Positions 9,801 to 16,701 of a DNA stretch of 64,000 bases are shown here, piece by piece. This DNA is from Bacteroidia bacterium. Lineage in GTDB: Bacteria; Bacteroidota; Bacteroidia; J057. Where the stretch lies: the NCBI GenBank assembly GCA_030430205.1, contig JAUIGE010000015.1, forward strand, positions 1 to 64,000, read 5' to 3'. A model generated the notes under the pieces. That model had not been told where the DNA came from. It made no database searches and saw only the letters and a list, made by a program, of their open reading frames with translations. The position numbers were made by a program, and so were the translations under genes. Position 1 is the stretch's first letter; the number at the start of each line of letters is the position of its first letter.

Positions 9801-10797
9801 CAAACACTTCATCATCACCATCCCAAAAGGCATTGTCGATATTATTTCCCCAGCCAACGTAGGCGTTGATAGGGGCTCCTGCATCATCATAACTATTCCG
9901 ACCAAATAAAGTGGAACCGAAAGCATAGCATATATGCATGCCATGATGCACATCCACACCCGATTGATCTTCGGGATGGTTGAAGGCATCAAAGTTCAAA
10001 TCACCCTGGGTGATTTCATTGGAATTTGCCGCATAATTACTATATCCACCCCAACCCTGGAGGTTACGGGTGTGAATATCTGCAGGATGCGCGCAGCTAA
10101 AAAGGCGGTGGTTCGTGCCGCCGGTATTGTCGATCACCAGGTTTACATTCCCCTGATAGGTAGATGTACCAAAGCCATTTGTATTGCAATTGAAATGCTT
10201 GCTTTCCTTATACAATACAGCTCCACTGATGGCATCTACATACACGATGAGGGCATCTTCTGCTGTGACCATCTCCAATGCATGCGCCAGGTGAAAGCGT
10301 TCATCCCTGCCTCCTGGCACACGGGTATACACCAGCTCATCAGATGCCAGTGGGTCATTGAGCAAAGTAAGCCCCAAAAGGGTTTTGGCTATTTCTGCCG
10401 CATCTTCAGGGGTATATATCGCATTTTTAGGAAAACGGGAAAAATTCTGCGTCCAGTTTCCATTAATGGAGAGAACATAGGACCGATCTTCATGAACCAA
10501 TAGCTGGTTGCCAATAATATTTCTTCCCAGATAGGTTTGTTGCACGCGATGATGATTCATTCCATTCTGATCCCGGGATGTCCGGAGGAGAACCGCATTT
10601 TCATCTGCCGAAATGCCGTAGACAGCATCAATGATGTCTGCAGCAGACCGAAAGGCAGGAGGGGACGCAGGATCAAAACGGATCATCCGGGGAGCCTGGT
10701 CCGGTTCACCTTTTACCACGACATCATAGACAGGGGTCTGGGCAAAGAGCGCCCCAAAGGCTAGCCCCCAACACCAAAATAACAAGAGTCTTTTCAT
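6868..10797 (-). CDS. secreted thermolysin-type (M4) metalloprotease with FN3 repeats and T9SS domain
   Basis: I start at the ATG at 10797, which gives MKRLLLFWCWGLAFGALFAQ, a clean signal peptide, and 1309 residues. An N-terminal propeptide (FTP/PepSY type, about 20-200) precedes the M4 catalytic domain. That domain has HEYWH zinc ligands in LDIIGHEYWHAVTQYTAG, the glutamate ligand in ESGALNEAFSDIFG, and HFNSGIANHWFY with the catalytic histidine region. I then count seven fibronectin III-like modules, each ending in a YEWRVRAIC-type strand, rich in cysteine. The protein ends with a T9SS type A sorting domain (LRPNPVENYLLLDL ... KGVYILHITHQGQSIQKRFIKQ). It should be exported by Sec, moved across the outer membrane by T9SS, and degrade extracellular protein. 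The repeats probably bind surfaces or spacers. Confidence 0.93.
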   Translation of the reverse strand: MKRLLLFWCWGLAFGALFAQTPVYDVVVKGEPDQAPRMIRFDPASPPAFRSAADIIDAVYGISADENAVLLRTSRDQNGMNHHRVQQTYLGRNIIGNQLLVHEDRSYVLSINGNWTQNFSRFPKNAIYTPEDAAEIAKTLLGLTLLNDPLASDELVYTRVPGGRDERFHLAHALEMVTAEDALIVYVDAISGAVLYKESKHFNCNTNGFGTSTYQGNVNLVIDNTGGTNHRLFSCAHPADIHTRNLQGWGGYSNYAANSNEITQGDLNFDAFNHPEDQSGVDVHHGMHICYAFGSTLFGRNSYDDAGAPINAYVGWGNNIDNAFWDGDDEVFAFGAGSGSNGPLVTLDIIGHEYWHAVTQYTAGLQYVGESGALNEAFSDIFGTLIEEFGPNALDWEIGEDWGGGPIRDMQNPNAYGQPDCYGGAFFIQPDPPIFDNGGVHFNSGIANHWFYLLTVGGSGTNDCGETFAVNGIGLNAAAAIAYRALTVYMSSTDNFEDARTWTIQAAEDFFGPCSAEYIAVINAWHAVCVGNSFQGFDAPTGLDEELITNCDATLFWDDMGSATYEVCYRVQGAVNWICTNVSITSLVLANLSSNTPYEWRVRGTCGGTNSPWSAIENFTTLSNCPMPLPTVDEITVCSAFFEWPANGAISFELRYRECGTATWTVVSTTNLSLVISNLDVNTCYEWQMRSICSCGACTWTKSQTFTTLSCPDVNIESIQASACEVTITVTGTNGARWLIAHRVLGNTGWNIQGLFWQGVIPQTVSFGANPNTTYEVQLISRCFGDGCQVDQYGPIFQVTTPPLAATCEPVTNLTVDMQVDVGVGSPLAYFQVHWDPPTNGNQYELRFRTNPLGAWNGPYTLNDPEFHGATNGNACYLEVEVRAICGCMDPVQTSAWVSIVFDEDDFPCPDLTAYNSAVNCNGWVRLESDPRFCYDAYEWRYRRIIPTPIGPWTVVQTNWYQLNINPATLDPGATYEWQVRLICTDGTPHPWGPVQTFVTAGECSDPTGLTATQLSTSSAQLSWTGPNATVTGYQVEWRVQGAANWNGPIGTSLTTITLTGLTPNVTYEWRVRALCSPTPGCPSELGDWSDIDDFILTECNHLGTPVNLACTVIGSTYTLRWDAVPGAPAYLIFIQTNDPACCPHSTTPPQSLIPIFVAASQNPSYVLSPNHPGLTKCFSWEVRAICEGNWGPASKKLCSSSCPIVGIIGGEGKRTGNQPQIRTFDLLELRPNPVENYLLLDLWIVEKGPVHAEVWDMVGKQSHISYDWEGQAGENHFRISGLEGLAKGVYILHITHQGQSIQKRFIKQ

Positions 10798-11157
10798 AGT
10801 TACATGAGTTTTGGTTAAGGAAAATTGAATACCTGCTAATAAGGGATTCAGCGACCTTCCTGCCAATTACATTTTTCAGCAGGATTCCCGGCCCAACCCA
10901 TTTACCAAAAGCCCTTTTCAAAGGAAAAATCTCCCCACGGGCTTATTGCGGACCCATCAGTGCCATATTTTGCCCGGCCTTGCCGATTACATTTTTCCCC
11001 TCACTTCCCTTAAAAGGATAGACCTTTTCTGCCTTTATTTGTAATTCATGACTTTAATCTGCGTAAATCAGCCTCCACTCTTCATCTTCAAATCGACGTT
11101 TCTTATTTTTGATTTTTTATGCCTAAAATTTTGCTAAATCATTTTTCATCAACCGCT
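10798..11157. other. divergent intergenic region with a repeated 17-mer
   Basis: This 360-bp divergent gap should carry promoters for the M4 protease (minus) and the SDR gene (plus). A 17-mer recurs with one mismatch exactly 120 bp apart: TGCCAATTACATTTTTC at 10861-10877 and TGCCGATTACATTTTTC at 10981-10997. Near 11055 the phrase TAATCTGCGTAAATCAGC resembles the ATCTGCGGAAATCAGC part of the 13615-13696 element. I see no convincing gene. Confidence 0.4.
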
Positions 11158-11991
11158 ATGCAGGATAAAACCATTCTTATTACAGGTGCGACCTCGGGTC
11201 TTGGAAAAGCAACTGCTATTGCTTTGGCTCAAAAAGGCGCAAGCATTCTTTTCAACAGCCGGGATGAGGCTAAGGGAAAAGCCGTCCAGGCAGAGATACA
11301 GGAAGCATCTGGAAACAGTCGGGTCCAGTTTTTTCCCTGCGATTTAAGCTCTTTGGCTCAGGTTCGCACTTTTGCCCAACAAGTGCATGCCTCCGCCGAC
11401 AAAATAGATGTTCTCATCAATAATGCAGGCGTCATGCCCACTTCCCGACAACAGACTCAGGATGGTTTTGAATTGGGTTTAGGGGTAAACTACCTCGCTG
11501 GATTCCTGCTTACAGAATCCTTATTGGACAAACTGAAAGCGGCGAAACAGGGAAGAATCATCCTGGTTTCCTCCATGGTGCATAAGTCAGGAAATCTGGA
11601 TTTGGATAAAATGGAAGACGAAAGCGATTCATTCAAATCTCTCGCCTTTTATGCCCGCAGCAAATTGGCTCAGGTTGTATACATGAAGGAATTGGCTTAC
11701 AGGCTTCGAGAAACGGCTGTAACGGCCAATGCCTTGCATCCTGGCGTCATCGGCACGGATATCGCCCGGGATTTGCCATGGGTATTGCAAAGCTTGTATA
11801 AGCTCCTGTTCAAGAGCCCGGAAAAAGGGGCGCAGACACAAATTTACCTCGCTTCCGATTCCTCTCTGGCGTCTGTTAGTGGTCAGTATTTTCAAAATAA
11901 AAAGCAGGCTCCTTACCACAAATTGGGAGATGATGAGGCTTTTCGGGAAGCACTGGTTCAAAAGAGCCGAAAACTCGTTGGTCTTGCCTAA
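11158..11991 (+). CDS. short-chain dehydrogenase/reductase (retinol-dehydrogenase-like)
   Basis: This is an NAD(P)-dependent oxidoreductase of the classical SDR fold. Seen directly are the TGATSGLG dinucleotide-binding loop right at the N-terminus, NNAG, VSSMVH with the catalytic serine, and YARSK with the catalytic Tyr-Lys pair. HPGVIGTD follows. The pattern with a long C-terminal tail resembles the RDH11-14/WWOX-like group. I prefer the ATG at 11158 (277 residues), because homologous proteins start a few residues before the TGxxxGxG loop; an ATG at 11119 would add 13 residues. It lies 22 bp upstream of an acyl-CoA carboxyltransferase gene, so it may take part in the same acyl or alcohol catabolism. 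The substrate is unknown. Confidence 0.85.
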   Translation: MQDKTILITGATSGLGKATAIALAQKGASILFNSRDEAKGKAVQAEIQEASGNSRVQFFPCDLSSLAQVRTFAQQVHASADKIDVLINNAGVMPTSRQQTQDGFELGLGVNYLAGFLLTESLLDKLKAAKQGRIILVSSMVHKSGNLDLDKMEDESDSFKSLAFYARSKLAQVVYMKELAYRLRETAVTANALHPGVIGTDIARDLPWVLQSLYKLLFKSPEKGAQTQIYLASDSSLASVSGQYFQNKKQAPYHKLGDDEAFREALVQKSRKLVGLA

Positions 11992-12012
11992 AACTGCCTA
12001 TTTTTATAGCCT

Positions 12013-13608
12013 ATGTTAACATCCCACATCAATCCCCAATCTCCTTCCTTTCTGGCCAATAAGGCGGAAATGGAAAAGCTGCTTCAGGAATTTGAAAAGC
12101 AGATGGAGGAAAGCCGTTTTCAGGGAAAGGAAAAACACATCGAGCGCGCCCGGGAGCGCGGCAAAATGCTCGCCCGCGAGCGGCTCGAACTGCTGCTCGA
12201 CAGGGACAGCCCCTTTCTGGAGCTCCTGCCCCTGGCAGGCATGCGCACCAAAGGCGGCTTCGGTGCAGGCGGCACCAATGTCTCAGGCATCGGCCTCGTA
12301 CAAGGCAAGCTTTGCCTCATCAATTCCAATATCGGAACCCGCAAAGGCGGTTCCATCGATCAGGCCACGCTCCTAAAGAGCCTGCGTGTGGGCGATATCG
12401 CCCGCGAAAATCGCCTGCCAGTCATCAATCTCGTAGAAAGCGGCGGTGCCAATCTGCCCGATCAGGCCAAGATTTTCAATTATGGAGGCGAATCTTTTCG
12501 CGAGATCAGCCGCCGCTCCAAATTGGGCATACCGACGATTTCGGTCGTCTTTGGCAATGCCACCGCCGGTGGCGCTTATGTGCCGGGCATGTCTGACTTT
12601 GCCATTTTTCAAAAAAAGGCTGCCAGGGTTTTTCTCGCGGGGCCTCCCCTCGTCAAAATGGCGACCAATGAGGTCGCTACCGATGAAGAGCTCGGCGGAG
12701 CCGAGATGCACAGCCGGATTTCCGGCGTATCGGATTATCTCGCAGAAGACGAGTACGATGCCATCCGCATCGCCCGGGACCTCATACAGTGGATAGATGT
12801 GGGCAAGGCCCATTTTGTGCCTCAAGGAAAGCTTGAAGCCCCCCGCTACGATCCAGAAGAAATCCTGGGGGTGGTGCCCCATGATCCCAAAGTTCCTTTT
12901 GATGTGCGGGAGCTCATCATCCGCATCACGGATGGCTCCGAATTCTCCGAATTCAAAGCCGAATATGGAAGCACCCTCGTCACCGGATGGAGCCATATCC
13001 ATGGATATTCCGTTGGAATTCTCGCGAATAACGGTGTTATATTTTCTGAAGCTGCTAATAAGGGGGCGCAATTCATCCAGTTGTGCAACAAAAACAACAT
13101 CCCGCTTTTGTTCCTGCAAAATACCACAGGCTTCATGGTAGGCAGGCAATATGAAGAAGGCGGCATCATCAAGCATGGCGCAAAACTGATCAACGCTGTC
13201 TCCAACAGCGAAGTGCCCGCGATCACCCTGATGATAGGATCATCCTATGGCGCCGGCAACTACGGCATGAACGGCCGTTCCTTCCAGCCCCGCTTCCTGC
13301 TCTCCTACCCCAACGCCAAAATCGGCGTCATGGGCTCCGAGCAATTGGCCGGTGTAATGGAGATCATCCAGCGCGCCTCGGCCGCTTCCCAGGGCCGTGC
13401 ATACGACGAGAAGCAAGGCGATTTCCTCAGGCAGATGCTCATCAAAGAAGCAGAAGACAAGGCCTCAGCCTGGCATTCGAGCTCAGAACTCTGGGATGAT
13501 GGCATCATAGATCCGCGTGAAACGCGCAATTACCTGGGCTTTTGCCTGGCGGTGGTGTATGCTCAGGAGATTCGGGGAGCTGAGGCCTTTGGCGTTTGGC
13601 GGATGTAG
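12013..13608 (+). CDS. acyl-CoA carboxylase carboxyltransferase subunit (MccB/AtuC-like)
   Basis: The 531-residue protein is the beta (carboxyltransferase) subunit of a biotin-dependent acyl-CoA carboxylase, moving CO2 from carboxybiotin to an acyl-CoA. It has the two crotonase-fold halves. The N half shows RERGKMLARERLELLLD and FGNATAGGAYVPGMSD. The C half shows FLQNTTGFMVG, IGSSYGAGNYGMNGRSF and GVMGSEQLAGVM. The closest family pattern I recognise is methylcrotonoyl- or geranyl-CoA carboxylase beta. No biotin carboxylase/BCCP subunit is in this window, so the partner must be elsewhere. Position just before two acyl-CoA dehydrogenases with the isovaleryl/long-chain type of active site supports a branched-chain acyl-CoA pathway such as leucine breakdown. 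Exact substrate is inferred only. Confidence 0.9.
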   Translation: MLTSHINPQSPSFLANKAEMEKLLQEFEKQMEESRFQGKEKHIERARERGKMLARERLELLLDRDSPFLELLPLAGMRTKGGFGAGGTNVSGIGLVQGKLCLINSNIGTRKGGSIDQATLLKSLRVGDIARENRLPVINLVESGGANLPDQAKIFNYGGESFREISRRSKLGIPTISVVFGNATAGGAYVPGMSDFAIFQKKAARVFLAGPPLVKMATNEVATDEELGGAEMHSRISGVSDYLAEDEYDAIRIARDLIQWIDVGKAHFVPQGKLEAPRYDPEEILGVVPHDPKVPFDVRELIIRITDGSEFSEFKAEYGSTLVTGWSHIHGYSVGILANNGVIFSEAANKGAQFIQLCNKNNIPLLFLQNTTGFMVGRQYEEGGIIKHGAKLINAVSNSEVPAITLMIGSSYGAGNYGMNGRSFQPRFLLSYPNAKIGVMGSEQLAGVMEIIQRASAASQGRAYDEKQGDFLRQMLIKEAEDKASAWHSSSELWDDGIIDPRETRNYLGFCLAVVYAQEIRGAEAFGVWRM

Positions 13609-13614
13609 TAAGAG

Positions 13615-13696
13615 TTGACGCAGGTTTATTATGATGATTATGATTGCCACTGTTTAAACATAAAAAATCATAATGATCTGCGGAAATCAGCGTCAA
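13615..13696. repeat. imperfect inverted-repeat element
   Basis: The ends TTGACGC (13615-13621) and GCGTCAA (13690-13696) are inverted. An inner arm GATGATTATGATT pairs with AATCATAATGATC with one mismatch. The whole gap between carboxyltransferase and acyl-CoA dehydrogenase is thus a hairpin-forming element, with ATCTGCGGAAATCAGCG in its right arm. It may be an interspersed repeat of this lineage or an RNA stem between cotranscribed genes. Confidence 0.55.
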
Positions 13697-13715
13697 AAAT
13701 CTTAAAACAAAACAA

Positions 13716-15248
13716 ATGAACACATACAACTTCACCGAAGAACACCAGCTCTTCCGCCAAAGCCTCAAAGCTTTCCTCGAAAAAGAAGTCACACCCCACA
13801 TAGACCAATGGGAAGAAGACAGGCGCATCCCCAGAGAAATATGGAAAAAAATGGGCGCAATGGGCTTCCTCGGCCTGAGCTATCCGGAGGAATACGGCGG
13901 ACTGGGGCTGGATTTTTTCTACGATGTGATCTTTTGCGAAGAGACCTCCAAGGTCTTTTCGGGCGGTTTTTCCATCACCCAGATGGTGGTGCAGTATATG
14001 TCGGGCCCCTATATCCTGAAACACGGTTCAGACAAGCTCAAACAAAAATACCTGCCTGGCATCATCTCCGGCGAACTGATCTCCTGCATCGGTATCACCG
14101 AGCCCAGCGCCGGTTCCGACGTCGCCAACATCAAGACAACTGCCCGCCGGGAAGGCGATCACTACCTCGTGAACGGTTCCAAAACCTTTATCACCAATGG
14201 CGTATATGGCGATTTCATCGTGGCGGTGGTCAAGACGGATAGCGAAGCAGGCAGCGCAGGCATCAGCCTGCTGGTGATCGACCGCGAAGCAGAAGGCGTT
14301 TCTGCGACCAAGCTGAAAAAGCTGGGCTGGCATGCCTCCGATACGGCAGAGCTTTCCTTTGACCAGGTCAAAGTGCCTGTGGAGAACCTCATAGGTCAGG
14401 AAGGCCAGGGTTTCTACTACCTGATGGGTGGACTCCAATTGGAGCGCCTGAGTGGCGCCATCGGCGCTTATGCGGCCTCTGAGACGGCCCTGGACTATTC
14501 CCTGGCCTATATGGCCGAACGCACGGCCTTTGGCCGGCCGATCAATCGCTTTCAGGTGCTGCGCCATCGCGTGGCCCAACTCGCCTCGGAGATCGAAGCC
14601 TGCAAGGCTTTTGTCATGCACTGCGCCCGCCTCCACAACGACGGCCAATACGTCGTCAAGGAATGCTCCATGGCCAAATTGCTCGCCACCGAGCTGTCTG
14701 ACAAGGTCATGTACCAATGCCTGCAATTTTTCGGCGGATACGGTTTTATGGAGGAATACAAAATCGCACGCATGTTCCGCGACAGCCGTGTCGGGACGAT
14801 AGGGGGTGGTTCTTCCGAAATCATGCGAGAAATCATCGCAAAAATGGTCATCGACGATGTCGATTATAGGTCTTCCTCTCGTACTCAAACTCGTACTCAA
14901 ACTCAAACTCACCCAACAACTCCCAAGCCCGAAACCCGAAACTCAAAACCCGAAACCCTCAAATCCATCATCACCCAACTCGAAAAGCGGGCAGTCCAGT
15001 CAAAATCCCTTGGCAAATCCCTCAAATTTGATTTTGGAGAAAAACAGCTTTTCATTGATGGAAAAGGCGAAAAAAATGATTTTTCCCTGAAAAATGAGGC
15101 GGCAGATTGTACAGTAAAAATCTCCTTTGAAAACTTCCAAAAGCTGATCAGCGGCAAGCTGAACCCGATGAATGCGATGATAGGAGGCGATTTGGTGATT
15201 GAGGGAGATATGGGCGTCGCGATGAAATTGCAATCGCTTTTTAGCTAG
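13716..15248 (+). CDS. acyl-CoA dehydrogenase fused to a C-terminal SCP2-like domain
   Basis: The 510-residue protein oxidises an acyl-CoA to the 2-enoyl-CoA with FAD. Residues 1-385 form a complete dehydrogenase with ITEPSAGSDV, YLVNGSKTFITNG and RTAFGRPINRFQ. The usual C-terminal catalytic glutamate is missing, because the site reads IGGGSSEI instead of YEGT. Glu243 in QLERL sits where isovaleryl- and long-chain enzymes carry theirs. Residues 386-415 are a low-complexity linker (RTQTRTQTQT, PKPETRNSKPETL) made of tandem hexamers and heptamers. Residues 416-510 look like an SCP2 sterol/lipid-carrier domain (LSGKLNPMNAMIGGDLVIEGDMG-like), which could hold acyl-CoA or lipid. The next gene is a plain paralogue that ends where this linker starts. 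The start fits MNTYNFTEEHQLFRQ. Confidence 0.9.
   Translation: MNTYNFTEEHQLFRQSLKAFLEKEVTPHIDQWEEDRRIPREIWKKMGAMGFLGLSYPEEYGGLGLDFFYDVIFCEETSKVFSGGFSITQMVVQYMSGPYILKHGSDKLKQKYLPGIISGELISCIGITEPSAGSDVANIKTTARREGDHYLVNGSKTFITNGVYGDFIVAVVKTDSEAGSAGISLLVIDREAEGVSATKLKKLGWHASDTAELSFDQVKVPVENLIGQEGQGFYYLMGGLQLERLSGAIGAYAASETALDYSLAYMAERTAFGRPINRFQVLRHRVAQLASEIEACKAFVMHCARLHNDGQYVVKECSMAKLLATELSDKVMYQCLQFFGGYGFMEEYKIARMFRDSRVGTIGGGSSEIMREIIAKMVIDDVDYRSSSRTQTRTQTQTHPTTPKPETRNSKPETLKSIITQLEKRAVQSKSLGKSLKFDFGEKQLFIDGKGEKNDFSLKNEAADCTVKISFENFQKLISGKLNPMNAMIGGDLVIEGDMGVAMKLQSLFS
14883..14960 (+). repeat. tandem hexamer and heptamer repeats inside coding sequence
   Basis: ACTCAA/ACTCGT hexamers (14883-14912) are followed by CCCGAAA/CTCAAAA heptads (14928-14955). 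They encode the linker between the dehydrogenase and SCP2-like domains. The heptad is the same family as the array upstream of ssrA at 63246-63287. Confidence 0.8.
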
Positions 15249-15267
15249 AGAAATTCTTATTAAGAGT

Positions 15268-15352
15268 GGACACTGATAAATGACTGATGAACCCTGTTAA
15301 GAAAAGACTAATAGAACCGTGCAAATCAGTCTAATCAGCTCCAATCTGTGTC
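15268..15352. repeat. degenerate inverted repeat before the second acyl-CoA dehydrogenase
   Basis: GGACACTGAT...GACTGAT on the left is loosely inverted in ATCAGTC...CTGTGTC on the right. AATCAG words recall the element at 13615-13696, which occupies the equivalent place before the paralogous gene. Weak pairing, so low confidence. Confidence 0.3.
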
Positions 15353-15366
15353 AAAAACAAAAGCTA

Positions 15367-16512
15367 ATGTACGATCACTACTTCACAGAAGAACACCATC
15401 TATTCCGCCAAAGCCTGCGCAGCTTTCTGCAAAAGGAGGTAATCCCTCACATCCCTAGCTGGGAAGAAGCGGGAGAAACACCCCGCTCTATTTATCAACT
15501 ATTTGGCAAAATGGGCTACCTGGGCCTGATGCAGCCTTCCAGATACGACGGAAGTGATTGTGATTTTTGGTTTACTGTTATTTTGAACGAAGAACTCGCA
15601 CGCGTCAATTCAGGGGGATTTTCAGCCGCCATAGGCGCTCATGCCTATTTGGCACTCACACATATAGGCTCGCAAGGAAGCGAACTGCAAAAGCAGAAAT
15701 ACCTGGTTCCGGGGATTGAAGGAAAGACCATCGGTTGCCTCGCCATCACAGAGCCGGGCGGCGGCTCCGACGTGCAAGCCCTGCGCACCACCGCTACGCG
15801 GCAGGCAGGCCATTATCTCGTCAACGGCTCCAAAACCTTCATAACTAACGGTGTTAACAGCGATTACATCATCGCTGCGGTCAAAACGGGAGAAGGCATC
15901 AGCATGCTGATTATCGACCGGGACACGCCCGGAGTCAGCGCCACAGCGCTCAAAAAACTCGGCTGGCACGCCTCCGACACAGGCGAGATCGCCTTTGACA
16001 AGGTCAAAGTGCCCCTCGAAAACCTGCTCGGACAGGAAAACCAGGGTTTTCTCTACATCATGAAGCACTTCGTGCTGGAACGCCTCACCCTGGCTGTCGG
16101 CGGCATGGCCGCCGCTGCCTTTGCACTTGAAGTAACACTTCAATACATGAGTGAGCGCACGGCCTTTGGCAGGCCGATCAATCGCTTTCAGGTCCTCCGC
16201 CACCGTGTGGCGCAGATGGCCTCCGAGATCGAAATGAATAAAGCATTCATCTACACCCTCTGCCAACGCTTTCAGGATGGCGATTACCTCGTAAAAGAGG
16301 CCTCGATGGCCAAGCTTCTGGCCACGCAGCTCGCCGACAAAGTCGCCACAGAATGCCTGCAAATGTTTGGCGGCTATGGCTTTATGGAGGAGTATCCGAT
16401 GGCCCGGATCTTTCGGGATGCGCGCCTGGGCACCATTGGTGGAGGGACATCGGAGATCATGTGTGAGATCATTGCGAAGATGGTGGTGGATGGAAAGGGC
16501 TATGGGGGGTAG
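15367..16512 (+). CDS. acyl-CoA dehydrogenase
   Basis: This 381-residue flavoprotein is a paralogue of the upstream dehydrogenase: the two share FTEEHxLFRQSL, AITEPGGGSDV, YLVNGSKTFITNG, LGWHASDT and RTAFGRPINRFQVLRHRVAQ. As in its neighbour, the C-terminal position reads IGGGTSEI, and Glu238 in VLERL is the likely catalytic base. It lacks the SCP2 extension and ends at MVVDGKGYGG. I choose the ATG at 15367 (MYDHYFTEEH) over the longer frame from 15319, because it matches the paralogue's N-terminus. Its TAG stop is the first unit of a long heptad array. It probably takes a related branched or medium/long acyl-CoA substrate. Confidence 0.93.
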   Translation: MYDHYFTEEHHLFRQSLRSFLQKEVIPHIPSWEEAGETPRSIYQLFGKMGYLGLMQPSRYDGSDCDFWFTVILNEELARVNSGGFSAAIGAHAYLALTHIGSQGSELQKQKYLVPGIEGKTIGCLAITEPGGGSDVQALRTTATRQAGHYLVNGSKTFITNGVNSDYIIAAVKTGEGISMLIIDRDTPGVSATALKKLGWHASDTGEIAFDKVKVPLENLLGQENQGFLYIMKHFVLERLTLAVGGMAAAAFALEVTLQYMSERTAFGRPINRFQVLRHRVAQMASEIEMNKAFIYTLCQRFQDGDYLVKEASMAKLLATQLADKVATECLQMFGGYGFMEEYPMARIFRDARLGTIGGGTSEIMCEIIAKMVVDGKGYGG

Positions 16513-16587
16513 TTGGCAGTTGGCAGTTGGCAGTTGGCAGTTGGCAGTTGGTAGTTGGTAGTTGGCAGTTGGTAGTTGGCAGTTGGA
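16511..16587 (+). repeat. AGTTGGC heptad array, 11 units
   Basis: Eleven units of AGTTGGC, AGTTGGT or AGTTGGA run without interruption from the stop codon TAG of the acyl-CoA dehydrogenase. The stop codon itself overlaps the first unit. Confidence 0.95.
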
Positions 16588-16592
16588 ACAAC

Positions 16593-16609
16593 ATATTGAT
16601 TATCAATAT
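16593..16609. repeat. 17-nt perfect palindrome between two heptad arrays
   Basis: ATATTGAT-T-ATCAATAT is a perfect inverted repeat, lying between the plus-strand array at 16511-16587 and the array at 16621-16690. It could be a protein-binding site or a small hairpin between the convergent genes. Confidence 0.5.
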
Positions 16610-16620
16610 AGTCGCCAAAA

Positions 16621-16690
16621 CTACCTACTACCTACTGCATACTACCTACTGCATACTACCTACTGCATACTACCTACTGCATACTGCAAC
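16621..16690 (-). repeat. CTACCTA/CTGCATA heptad array
   Basis: Nine 7-bp units alternate between CTACCTA and CTGCATA, followed by a decaying unit. Read on the minus strand it starts about a dozen bases after the stop codon of the amidohydrolase gene at 16702, as TATGCAGTAGGTAG repeats. Confidence 0.92.
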
Positions 16691-16701
16691 TGCCCCCTCT
16701 A

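Noticed and set aside
10861-10997. pair of 17-mers 120 bp apart as a phage attachment site
   Set aside because: No integrase or mobile cargo between them; more likely a local duplication or regulator sites in a divergent promoter region.
16511-16690. CRISPR-like appearance of tandem repeats
   Set aside because: Units are only 7 bp, contiguous and without unique spacers; no cas genes are present.
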